DNA from: Pomphorhynchus laevis
Taxonomy: Eukaryota; Acanthocephala; Palaeacanthocephala; Echinorhynchida; Pomphorhynchidae
Length of the DNA stretch: 64,000 bases
NCBI GenBank assembly: GCA_012934845.2
Contig: WNNJ02002755.1
Location: 186,001 to 250,000, forward strand
Direction: 5' to 3'
Below the pieces are notes generated by a model. The model was not told where the DNA came from. It saw only the letters and a program-made list of their open reading frames with translations, and did no database searches. A program made the position numbers and the translations under genes. The stretch's first letter is position 1. Each line of letters opens with the position of its first letter. Of this stretch, positions 54,801 to 63,459 are shown piece after piece.

Positions 54801-57800
54801 GGAAATAATTCTCGTGCATTGGCACAAGTAATAGATTATTTTATTACAATTTATACGATAAGTTTAATCGTTGATCTCGAGTTTCAATATTCTATCATCA
54901 TTAGATAACTACTTAGGACATGTTTGAAAATGGTCTTCTTAGATGATATTTTATTCCTTATATATAAATGATTGTTTTGAATTAGTACAAAAATATTTCA
55001 AAATATAAGTAATAAATATTCTTATTATTATAGTATTTATTATATTAGTAAATATTCCTATTATATTTGTTATATTATCTAATAGATAATATTATAATAT
55101 TATCTATTATAATTATATAATTAGATAATATTATTATCTAATATTATATTATCTAATATTAAATATAATTTTTAACTTACTAATGAAGGAAACTACAATA
55201 AAATTAGTTTTATTCTAAAACACTGACAAACTGTAGCATAAAAATATTTTGTTCCATTTAAACAGGTTGCGCTGAATTAAGTGAAATTCCAGAAGGTTAT
55301 GAACCGGAAGAATATGAATATTATCAGGTAATCAATGTTTGTGAATTTTCTTATATGCTGTTTTGTACTAGCACCCGATTAGCCGATTTCTCGCAAAATA
55401 TTTGTGCATATCTCCACCACAGTTACATGAAATGTATTTGCATAAGCGCTATCTAAATTACCAGGAGACTCAAATGCGGTAGGTTCCCTTAGTTCTCATT
55501 TATGATACTATCTTGGCAAGTAGTACTTAAATATAATTTTTAAAGTTTGTACTCTTAGTCTCTTAAATATTTCTTTATGCGTTTTAAACTATTATTTCTA
55601 TTTAAGTACTTATATTTACTTATATTTAATCGAAATGATTTTAATTACAAAGTAAATAATTCAAATGATTTTACTAAATCTAGAGGTGTTTATCTATTAA
55701 TGAGCAAACAGTGTTAATATTTAATATTAACTCATATATTTGAGTTAATATTTGATCTACCACGTTATTATTTAATCTTAATATTACCCGGAAAGCAATA
55801 ATACGTTACTTATTTTATTTATAGTGAGAACTGGTTAGGTCTCGCTATTTTAGTCAACAGACATAGTTATATGTTTGTGTAGATAACTATATTTGTAGAT
55901 ATCAACGAAGCATAAAGTTGAAGTAGTGATAAAAACAATTCTTGCTCTTCAAACATCGCATTGATGTTATCAAATTGCTAAAAAAATAATCCAATTATAA
56001 TGAAAATCTCAGGTGCTAAAATTAATAACGGAATTAGTAAACTTTATTGTCGATAAAGTAAATAATTACCTTTTTTAATTTAATTGATTAGATTAATCGA
56101 TTACGGTTTGCTTTACAGGAGTTTATGCTTTGGGTCTTCTCGGTTTGGTTCTCCCAAGCAAATAAAAAATCTTTTGGCTTATTTTAAGCAGTATAAATAT
56201 GCGTATCGACTATGTCAATTTTATTTTGTAGAAACCAAGTTGAGTATTAAAAATTAAATTAAATCTCAAATATAAGAGCGTTGTGGTTAAAAAATCACAT
56301 AAAATACTCATTACATATCTCGACATTACTGGTAAGTTTGAGCTTATATATAATTATAATATATAATATATAATGTATAATATTATAATATATAATATTA
56401 TATAATATATAATATTATATAATTATAATATATAATTATCACATAAAATATATCTGATACATCTCGATACTTTAGTTGTGTTTGGGTATGAATAATGGAT
56501 CTTCATTAGAAAATAATTGAAATTGTTTTATCATATTTTGCTATTTGCCTCCCCCACTACTTAAATTGTACATGTGAGTAAAATTTGTATTTTAATTTTT
56601 CGTCAAAAAAGTAAGTTAAAATTAAAAAATCTCAAAATTTTTAAGCACAAATACAAACTTTTGTATTGCTATTATAAACTAATTTTTATGCTATATAACA
56701 TACCACAATTTGATCAGCCATGCTATTAAATATTTGACGATATTCAATTTTACATTTTTTAAAAAATATTTGGAAGTATTGTTTAAAAAAATAATTTTAA
56801 AATTTTAAATATTTGACGATATTCAATTTTTAATTTTTTAAAAAATATTTGGAAGTATTGTTTAAAACCAATATCAGAGTATATTGCTCAAAATATTTAC
56901 ATAAAATATATATGATACATCTCGATACTTTAGTTGTGTTTGGGTATGAATAATGCATCTTCATTAGAAAATAATTGAAATTGTTTTATCATATTTTGCT
57001 ATTTGCCTCTCCCCATATTCGTTAACAAAAAAATGATTCCAAATGATAAATATATTATTCTTTAAAATAATTACATTACAGCAAAATCGCGAATGAGAGT
57101 GAATAATTTTTCAAATAAATTTTGTCCGCGATTCCTGTGTCGCCATAGAAATTCAACTAGATAGGAATCCGGCATTTGTCTATATGTTCCACATTCCAGC
57201 TTGTTCCGTCTTTTTAGCTGATTCCACGTGCTTTCCACTGTCTGTGTATGATGACTCTCTTCCGATACAAATTCCTCACTGTGATTAACGGTGTAATGCT
57301 GAAAATTGTATCCGTCCATTGAATCTAGCCCGCTGTAACCCTTCCACATATCTGACAGAATAATGCTGCCGTTATGTATGAACGCCTTAATACAGCTTTT
57401 AATGTTTCAGCTGTACGATTATCCACAGCAACGAGAAATACCTCCTTAGTTTCGCGGCAAATACCGTCGAACACCCATTGTTGTGCGTACACCTTCCCGC
57501 GGTTGTATTTGCGACGGCTATACATGGTCTCGTCGACTTCAACTGTGAGTCCATCGCCGCCAATAAATGAAGGGTTGCGCAAAACGTCAAAAGCGCACAG
57601 TTCTCGAAAATAGTTTCGAAAATCTACAGCCGTTTCTTGGCTCAGGCCCAACTCGTCTTTACAAAATTTGATGCTGGTTAACTGCTTTGTCCAGCAATAT
57701 GCAAGGAGAATGACCTTTTCCAATGGAATTCGGGATCCATCAAACCACGTGTTCTTACGGACGGATACCCATTCCTTGCAACCTGCTTTGGCGCAATACC

Positions 57801-58757
57801 AGTGCAAAGATTTACTTTTTGCACCAATTTTAAAATAAAATTTTAAATATTTGACGATATTCAATTTTTACATTTTTTAAAAAATATTTGGAAGTATTGT
57901 TTAAAACCAATATCAGAGTATATTGCTCAAAATATTTACATAAAATATATCTGATACATCTCGATACTTTAGTTGTGTTTGGTTATGAATAATGCATCTT
58001 CATTAGAAAATAATTGAAATTGGTTTATCATATTTTGCTATTTGCCTCCTCCCACTAATTATTATTATTTAAATATTCCAAATATTAAAAACTTCCAAAT
58101 ATTTACAGCGACTTTGCTGTAATGTAATTATTTTAAAGATTCATTTGGAATCATTATTTTGTTAACGAATGGGGTAAATAGTCTGATATTTGAGCAATAT
58201 TTTGAGCAATATATTCTGATATAGCGCATCCTATATGACGACTGTTCTCTCCCTAAGAAGTCATCGCTCCTACTCGCTTTTCGTCCCCCGTCACAACGGT
58301 AATGACGGATATGGTGCGTTCACCATCGCTGCACCACGCCTTTGGAACAAACTTCCTCGAGACACAAAATCATTGACGTCGCTTAAACACTTCAAAACTT
58401 CCTTGATCGCCATACTTCTTGCAAACGAACTAAAATAACACTTTCAGCCGCAATCAATTCAATAACTCTACATACAAGTTCAAACATTCATCGGACGTAA
58501 ACTTGTCTTTTAATTTTTATAGTGGGCCTGTAAATGGTTCTATTTTACCACAAAGGCCACTCTAAATAAATTCTATTCTATTCTAATTGTTTAGGTTGTT
58601 AGAGCACAAAGTAAGAAATCTAATGAAAGAACGACAGGATTATAAGGCATGGTATTACAATCCAGTTCCATCCATAGAATCAAGAAAGTACGTTGATCGT
58701 GTGGACGAGCTTGAGTCTTCAAGTGGTTATCCCCTTAAATGGAGACATTCTTCGTAA
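45678..58757 (+). CDS. NDUFB5: NADH dehydrogenase (ubiquinone) 1 beta subunit 5, complex I SGDH subunit
   Basis: Five exons (45,678-45,803; 50,879-50,945; 55,266-55,327; 55,372-55,478; 58,595-58,757) join with matching phases (0, 1, 0, 2) and GT...AG introns to give 174 residues. The product is an accessory subunit of the membrane arm of mitochondrial complex I. Evidence: a basic N-terminal targeting sequence (MIIFSRPFVSGSLLKLLQKY), a TMPIYHSRF motif, one membrane segment (FYLMVTSLPVACLITYVNI), the family signature AELSEIPEGYEPEEYEYYQ then HPISRFLAKYL, and a C-terminal RLLEHKVRNLMKERQDYKAW. These match the order and spacing of insect ND-SGDH and human NDUFB5. No lesion is seen. The span of 13 kb is due to mobile DNA in the introns. 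Expression was not tested. Confidence 0.88.
45940..50815 (+). repeat. AT-rich satellite array, about 24 units, in NDUFB5 intron 1
   Basis: Units marked by GAAAATTGCTAGATTACTTG recur in two lengths, about 225-228 bp and about 156-159 bp. The short form lacks a block of about 68 bp, from TTGCGATTTTAG to AGAAACAGTTTTTGA. The anchor ends at 46,200, 46,428, 46,587, 46,812, 47,037, 47,194, 47,419, 47,645, 47,871 and so on to 50,798. Long and short forms mix irregularly, with one decayed region at about 47,930-48,220. There are no coding frames. The array occupies nearly all of intron 1. Confidence 0.92.
50879..50945 (+). CDS. NDUFB5: NDUFB5 exon 2
   Basis: 67 nt after TTTATTTTTAG encode the transmembrane segment HFYLMVTSLPVACLITYVNI and end in a GTGGGT donor in phase 1. 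Confidence 0.85.
51540..53147 (+). CDS. L2-B reverse transcriptase, 535 codons
   Basis: RT blocks: SSLDPVPTYILKLLSD, FKHAIVRPLLKKHHLDPSS, YRPISNLSTISKLFERLILR, FRPFQSAYRPQHSTMTA, LDLSSAFDVVDHTILL, CGVPQGSVLGPLLFTLLLGD, and IQYADDIVIYAS with the catalytic YADD. LDP and LLKK wording is typical of the L2 clade. The end of the frame (TTLLIYIFLIAHPI) is a shifted reading of the C-terminus, which is in frame at 53,084-53,347. Confidence 0.88.
   Translation: MNSKYSSYWQSKTSLRDNHQYAWKSINNLLGRNESVTSISISSNEFASHLQRKIARTLTSIHVPLSSSFSYLAPYHTELFHFSLLSIESVSDALARLPNSTSSLDPVPTYILKLLSDTISLYLTGVFNMSIHLSHYPSSFKHAIVRPLLKKHHLDPSSASSYRPISNLSTISKLFERLILRQVRNYTSSNSMFRPFQSAYRPQHSTMTACTKLSNDLLLALDKHIVSLLISLDLSSAFDVVDHTILLSYLRQRYCFSSHVISWFKSYLSNRSYHVVSNSNSSAPVPLSCGVPQGSVLGPLLFTLLLGDLSSIVVPFGFEVIQYADDIVIYASCTLTSASNLAADASSCFSAIHANLCSIRMFINNEKSNMMWITPRHSYTLDFPVCIHNFRLPEVTIMTILGVPFDNNLTFLPFIRSKISSCSLILRDIRSVRRNLDVKSTAMLISSLFMPRLEYCLGLLVNCPASQFHYLQRILHTAARVIFRLRKYDHISNTLRILNWLDIPSRITSQILTLAWQIKFRTTLLIYIFLIAHPI
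53084..53347 (+). CDS. L2-B ORF2 C-terminus
   Basis: It contains RSHRSYSLFVPRHNGNDGYG and LWNKLPRDTKS, the WN.LP closing motif of L2/CR1 ORF2. It is one base out of frame with the RT, from an indel near 53,100. Confidence 0.8.
   Translation: MANQIPHNPPYLYLPDSASNMTTVLFLRSHRSYSLFVPRHNGNDGYGAFTIAAPRLWNKLPRDTKSLTSLKHFKTSLIAILLANELK
53506..53660. repeat. AT-rich ATATTA low-complexity tract
   Basis: Irregular AATATTATAATATTA repeats directly after the LINE tail. Confidence 0.75.
53730..54029 (+). CDS. Unassigned 99-codon ORF in intron 2
   Basis: An open frame begins near MYYEWEDIEYQKYRYILIKK, continues through EEFNLTFKDVAKKLFLAIEH, and ends VLPSVHI. The composition is protein-like over the first 80 codons. 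It is not similar to NDUFB5 and does not join its exons. It could be a captured gene or element fragment. Confidence 0.25.
   Translation: MYYEWEDIEYQKYRYILIKKKPGVVREGCSEEFNLTFKDVAKKLFLAIEHQLAHVQTKMQTRTGNGCSESTILDSYNYLAITSFLMFCNTLSVLPSVHI
54407..54612 (+). repeat. Tandem duplication of about 100 bp
   Basis: AATTTCTAAGCTTCTATTGA through CCCTTAATGTTTTCATTATT is followed at once by a second copy with few changes. Confidence 0.8.
54613..55265. other. Intronic AT-rich DNA
   Basis: The end of NDUFB5 intron 2. Alternating ATTATCTAATATTA-type sequence lies at about 55,070-55,170. Nothing coding. Confidence 0.5.
55266..55327 (+). CDS. NDUFB5: NDUFB5 exon 3
   Basis: 62 nt after CCATTTAAACAG encode CAELSEIPEGYEPEEYEYYQ, the most conserved part of the family, with a CAG|GTAATC donor. 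Confidence 0.9.
55372..55478 (+). CDS. NDUFB5: NDUFB5 exon 4
   Basis: 107 nt after a 44-nt intron (acceptor TTTGTACTAG). It encodes HPISRFLAKYL onward, in the reading frame of exon 3, and ends ATGCG|GTAGGT in phase 2. Confidence 0.88.
56448..58060 (+). repeat. Non-coding repeat copies around the Merlin element
   Basis: A segment of about 120 bp (ACATCTCGATACTTTAGTTG to TTTTGCTATTTGCCTC) occurs at about 56,448-56,575, 56,905-57,015 and 57,935-58,055. A second segment of about 60 bp (ATTTGACGATATTCAA to GGAAGTATTGTTTAAAA) occurs at about 56,729, 56,806 and 57,845. They are probably internal parts of the Merlin element or of its deleted derivatives. Confidence 0.65.
56872..58221 (-). mobile_element. 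Merlin (ISXO2-like) DNA transposon, decayed
   Basis: The outer inverted repeats TATCAGAGTATATTGCTCAA (56,872) and its complement ending at 58,221 differ by one base over about 26 bp. Inner inverted repeats, TTCGTTAACAAAAAAATGAT (about 57,020) with ATCATTATTTTGTTAACGAA (about 58,150), flank the transposase, which is on the minus strand. The two sides between outer and inner repeats differ in length, so internal rearrangement has occurred. Merlin elements are known in many invertebrates. This copy is frame-shifted and lacks the transposase N-terminus. Confidence 0.72.
57071..57864 (-). pseudogene. Merlin/ISXO2-like DDE transposase, frame-shifted
   Basis: The first frame (57,864 to about 57,380) has the upstream domain (CKEWVSVRKNTWFDGSRIPL, IKFCKDELGLS) and the first catalytic Asp in TVEVDETMYSRRKYNRGK, then WVFDGICRETKEVFLVAVDN. 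The second frame (to 57,071) has the second Asp (SDMWKGYSGLD), NHSEEFV, and the Glu in HTQTVESTWNQLKRRNK. A single frame change at about 57,375-57,395 separates them. The first dozen residues come from the neighbouring AT repeat and no ATG precedes, so the N-terminal zinc region is lost. DDE residues are all recognisable. Confidence 0.85.
58222..58590 (+). mobile_element. L2-B 3' fragment at NDUFB5 last splice site
   Basis: Nearly identical to 53,133-53,505: the last 67 codons of ORF2 (RSHRSYSLFVPRHNGNDGYG), the 3' UTR and a short ATTCTATTCTATTCT tail, with only a few differences by eye. It is strongly 5'-truncated. Its tail ends 5-10 bp before the AG of the acceptor for NDUFB5 exon 5. Confidence 0.92.
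58595..58757 (+). CDS. NDUFB5: NDUFB5 exon 5, stop
   Basis: Acceptor TTGTTTAG. It encodes LLEHKVRNLMKERQDYKAWY and the C-terminus, ending TCG TAA. The stretch just upstream of the acceptor is the tail of an L2-B insertion. Confidence 0.9.
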
Positions 58758-59560
58758 TTTAACACAAACCCTTATTGTAAACGCTTACCAACATAAGAAA
58801 AGTAATATTATTAAAGTTGCCTATTCCAAATGCTTAGAATACTTAAACTCTTTTTTACTATTAATTCTTTAGTTTTTCCTATTTATTATTTATTTTTATA
58901 AAAGAGAACTTTAACCTGTTTTATTTAAATTGCCTATTTATTAATTCTTAAATCAATTTTATTAAGTTCGAAGAGAAAACAAGAAAAAATATTAAAATTT
59001 TAATGACTATTTTATTCTGCACGTTTCTTTTATCCTTTCTAAACGCCAACATTTAGACGCTTGTAGAATACAAAAACGTCTTTTTGTACAAATTCATTTT
59101 AATAAAACTACGGCAGCGGATAAAATTGGTAGGGTTTAATTTCAAGAAGATAATGCTGTGCCTATAGTAGATTAGAGAATAAATTAATTTATCAAATCAG
59201 AGAAAGGATTTAAAGGTAATTTATATAAATTACCTTTAAATCCTTTCTCTGTACTCTTGTGCTCATCAGCCTAAGCTCTCCGAGATTCATTGTCCATGTT
59301 ATCAGGTAAATCGGTCTATCAACAATAAGTTACGTTTAACCAGAAACATTTTTATATACGAAAATTAAATAACCGAGTGAAATTTTCTTCTTTGAAAAAT
59401 ACACACTAATAAACTAGTTTCGGATGAAAATCCTTCTTTAGAATGTATTTGTTTGTAATATTATCTTAATATTATATATATGAAGTGTATATACTTTATA
59501 TTATATATATTCCATTGATCACAAATTGAAGCTTATCTTTGAGCACTGTTTTTATTAATT
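58758..59560. other. NDUFB5 3' region, no other gene
   Basis: AT-rich DNA. ATTAAA (58,810) and AATAAA (about 59,101) are possible poly(A) signals. A strong inverted pair, AAAGGATTTAAAGGTAATTT with its complement, lies at 59,203-59,252. Confidence 0.45.
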
Positions 59561-59569
59561 TCAAATGTT

Positions 59570-59690
59570 TTAGTCAACCTTAGTTGGCTAAAAGTACGCC
59601 ACATTTCAGTATTGGTGGACCTCATCAGCTACTGCTCCAATACCTTCACGTTTCGATCATTTTAATGTTGACTGACGATCATTCGACTCG
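59570..59690 (-). repeat. Fragment with hammerhead-type boxes
   Basis: On the minus strand CTGATGAG (59,622-59,629) is followed by GGT/ACT, a possible three-pair stem II, and then GAAA (about 59,605-59,608), with a possible ATG/CGT stem III. Stem I is weak. A CGAAAC box (59,651-59,656) lies on the other side, as in the 5,326 palindrome. The inverted flanks AGTCAAC/GTTGACT bound it. It is a decayed relative at best. Confidence 0.4.
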
Positions 59691-61050
59691 ATCACTCTAT
59701 TTTTTATTATTTTATTAATTTTGGATTATAAAATATAATAAATCGTAGATAAAAGCTATATATATTTTTAGGTTTTTTGTTTTGTAAAAACATTAAAAAT
59801 ACTTTGTAAATTTCGATTAAAAAACTACTTATTTTACTTGTATAATAAACGTAAACTATTTTAGTATCTATTACTTTATTATACCCATACAGTAAGAATA
59901 TAATGAGGTATTTTAATAAAGCAATGTGAAATATAAAACAATAATGAATAATACATAATGCTTTTAATTCAGCATTAATCATTAATAAAATCATCAATGA
60001 ATTGGTACGTAATGATTAATTGTTACTAATGAGCGATTTTATTAATTGATGAGCGATTCTTTATACCGCGAAAGACATTGACAAATGTACAGCTGGCATC
60101 TACATCTTAAATGATAAATAACTAAAGTATTATTGATATTATTTATATTTTAGTTGATATTTTTATCAACTGAAAAGTAGTGATAACTTTACATTGAAAT
60201 TTATTCAAAATTTATTTTTTATACCAAAATTACCAAAATTAAATTTTAATTTTATTTAAGTAAGATTTTTAGATGTCACCATATATTTTATTAGATTCAG
60301 CTTTGATTTTTGATTTTGCTTACTTTCAAAAATGCTGACCTTGATGCGATTTTTTTAAATTTTATTTTATCTATTAGATGAAATATTGAAAATTCAAAAA
60401 TAATTCTTTAAATTGCTTTATTTTCAATTTGTTTATAAAGAATTTGTCCAGTCTTAATTTATGCGCTCACATAAAAACATTTGAAATGCGACTGTTTATT
60501 TAATTAATAAAATTAAAATATAATAAATAAATAAAATTAATCACAAATTAAATGGATTTAGTCATTATTAAGTCATTCGATAAAGAGATCGTTTATTCAA
60601 CTGATTTTTACATTTAACAATCAATATTTATGATTACTATAATATTTCGGATTTACATTATTAAATGCTTTGGATTAAATGTCTCTGCTTGAGACATTTA
60701 GATTACAGTGAAATTTTCAATATTTTGAAACTTTTTAAAAATGCTTAAATTGACGAATATTAACATATATGAACTTTGACATAAGTTGACATAATAAAAT
60801 TTTACCTTTCTGTTTGGGGCATCGAAATGTTCATCTCACTAATAACTATTTTATGAGACGAATTCACCCTAAAGTTTGAAACTAGAGAAAAAAAGTTTAA
60901 AAATTAAATACGTAAAATAAAAAAATATGTAATATATGTGATATGTAATATAATATTTTATAGAATATTAGCAACGGACGCTTTAAATTATCTTTAAAGC
61001 AATCGTATCTTTATATTAAATTTACTATCTTATGAATAGTAATTTCTCCT
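59691..61050. other. No gene seen
   Basis: Very AT-rich DNA. The minus-strand frame at 59,707-59,997 is low-complexity and not supported. Confidence 0.45.
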
Positions 61051-61052
61051 TT

Positions 61053-62730
61053 GCTGGATGATCCGTCATGGCAAGTATCTTTTACTGATTTTGTATAATT
61101 TATATATTTATATTGTATTAATATAGTAAGTATAATATTTAAATCTATTAATATCAGCGATCTCGTTAGGTGATTTGCAATCACCTAACAAGTTTTGTTT
61201 TAATTACTTTGCAATTATGTTTTTATTATGTTGTGTTCCTCACTTCCACATGCATAAATTCTTATCTGTATGCCAATCGACCAACAGATTATCTGACTGA
61301 TAATCTTTCTCGAAAATAGAAGTCGACATCACAAATGGAATAAAAGATCCATTTTCGATGTCTATTACGCGTTCTTTCAAATATTTAGCCTTGCGATTTT
61401 AGTAATAGTCAAATGTGTTCAAGAGCTTGCTGCTGTGGGTAAAAAATCGTAACATCCAAGAATGTTCGCTTAGTCATTGAAGTAAATAAGTCAGTGATCG
61501 ATATGTCTCACGATCTCTGGTAGTTGTGGCTGGATTAAATATATATGATGTAGAAAATGGAACAATTGTTAGTACATGTTCTATCTAAACATTTTGATTT
61601 GTTTTAATTACTTTGCAATTATGTTTTTATTATGTTGTGTTCCTCACTTCCACATGCATAAATTCTTATCTGTATGCCAATCGACCAACAGATTATCTGA
61701 CTGATAATCTTTCTCGAAAATCATATATAAAATATATATTTTATATATAAAATAATATATTGTAATAATAAGCATATATTATTAATGTATTAATAAAATA
61801 TTTAATATTTAATATAAATATTTTAACTATATTAAAATATTTTAATATAATTATATTTAAATTATTACGTTGATAAAATTGGATTATTTTTTAGAATAAA
61901 TTTAATTATCGCATTTACTCCAAATATTAAAATATCAAATGAATATTGGGTTATCAATAATATTATATTAATGTTTTTGAATTGAATAAAAATAATTTCA
62001 GTGATGAATGATTGGTTATGTCAGTCATATCATCTGTTAATTAATGTATTAAGAATAAACATCCCACGATGTTATCTAGGTTAAAGTGCACCCCTTTTAA
62101 TACCTTATGAAAGGATATTCAGTTCAATGTGTGATATGTAATATATAGTTCTACAAGTGGATACAATGATATACTTAGATGTAGGTAGCATTTCTTAATT
62201 TGATATCATTCGAGTAATCCTGTTTGCTGATCCGAATAAATATAATGATATACTTAGAGATAAGTAACGGTAGACTCCAAATTAAATAGAAATAATTGCG
62301 AAAATAATAACATTACCACGAGATCATTGATAATCTATGAACAATTTCTAGCCTATGATAGAAATTAGCAATTCTGAGGACTGCCGTTTCGCGGTTATTA
62401 CTAATCAGTTGTGTATGCACCACAGTACTTAATGCAAAGGGAAACCTAAATACATCCACCTAACGAGATTGCAAATCATGTGATATTGTGATTCACAAAC
62501 TTAAAATATTTTTCACAATTGTGTCTAAATGCACTATTCAATGTGCAGTAACCGCAATACATTGGCCAAAAATTTAAAATCAGTTTTCTGGCCACTCTGT
62601 ATACCATTAGTAGACGCCAATTGGAGTAGAAGTGAAACTCGTAAATGTAACTCTGTTGGATGATCCGGCAGTGGCGATATCTTTTACTGGTTTTGTATAA
62701 TTTATGTATTTATATTGTATTAATGTATCT
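61053..62730 (+). repeat. Dispersed direct duplications
   Basis: GATGATCCGTCATGGC with the following 65 bp (about 61,055-61,130) recurs at about 62,658-62,728. A separate 100-bp block, TTTATTATGTTGTGTTCCTC to GATAATCTTTCTCGAAAAT, occurs at about 61,219-61,318 and 61,624-61,722 with almost no differences. Confidence 0.7.
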
Positions 62731-62808
62731 TACCAATAATTTCGTTAAACAAATTTTGTTCAATCGTAAGTGTCGATGCGATAAGTACAGATATGTATAA
62801 ATACAGAT

Positions 62809-63120
62809 TTAATTATAACGTTGCTGATTTGAATCGGTCTCTTTTACATCAATATCACTAATTTTACAAATAACTTTGTTACTTTTCAAAACTCTAGCAT
62901 TACACTTCACGTCTGAGCAGCAATTCAGATCATTTAATTGAAGCGACATATTTTGTACTACAACAATTTCTTGACAAGAAAAAACAAATAATATACAAGA
63001 TTTTTTCTGACAACCACTGGTCGATGTGTCGGGTCGTGGATACAGTGCACTCAACTCCCGCTTCACCACAAGTTGAGTCTTCGGGCGAAGCTTTCGGTTT
63101 CCCGCGCAATCTTTGTTCAT
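62809..63120 (-). CDS. Unassigned 103-codon ORF
   Basis: An ATG-started frame (MNKDCAGNRKLRPKTQLVVK) rich in Cys and Lys, starting just after the stop of the exon-like block at 63,124-63,425. No domain is recognised. It may be the 3' UTR of that gene read by chance. Confidence 0.22.
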   Translation of the reverse strand: MNKDCAGNRKLRPKTQLVVKRELSALYPRPDTSTSGCQKKSCILFVFSCQEIVVVQNMSLQLNDLNCCSDVKCNARVLKSNKVICKISDIDVKETDSNQQRYN

Positions 63121-63123
63121 ATC

Positions 63124-63425
63124 TTAACCTATGAACATGAGCTTTGGGTTGTGATCGAAAGGATAATATCTCGGATACAGGCGACCGAAATGAGATTCCT
63201 TCTCGGTGTGGCAGGTCTTAGCCTTTGAGATAAAATTAGGAATTCGGTGATCCGGGATGGACTCGGAGTAAAGTCGCTGCTTCTCCACATCGAAGAAAGT
63301 CAGCTGAGTGGCTAGTACACGTTTTGAGGATATCCAGAGATCGCCTTTCTCGGAGGGTTTTCCAGACCTGACTTTCTGGAAAGAGACTTCGAGGTAGGCC
63401 TCGATACCGGTGGAAAGATTTTGCA
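63124..63425 (-). CDS. Exon-like block, C-terminal end of an unidentified host gene
   Basis: On the minus strand, TTTTATTTTTAAATTTATAG is an acceptor-like sequence, and then about 100 codons stay open to a TAG. The block is near half GC, against roughly a quarter to a third in the flanks. The peptide runs QNLSTGIEAYLEVSFQKV, then GKPSEKGDLWISSKRVLA and FGRLYPRYYPFDHNPKL. No family is recognised. Upstream exons would lie beyond 63,425, perhaps outside the window. Confidence 0.45.
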
Positions 63426-63459
63426 CTATAAATTTAAAAATAAAACCTGCTGACAAACA

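Noticed and set aside
57071-57864. Bacterial insertion sequence or contamination, since the transposase is ISXO2-like
   Set aside because: Eukaryotic Merlin transposons carry this same domain; the flanks are intronic, AT-rich and contain eukaryotic LINEs.
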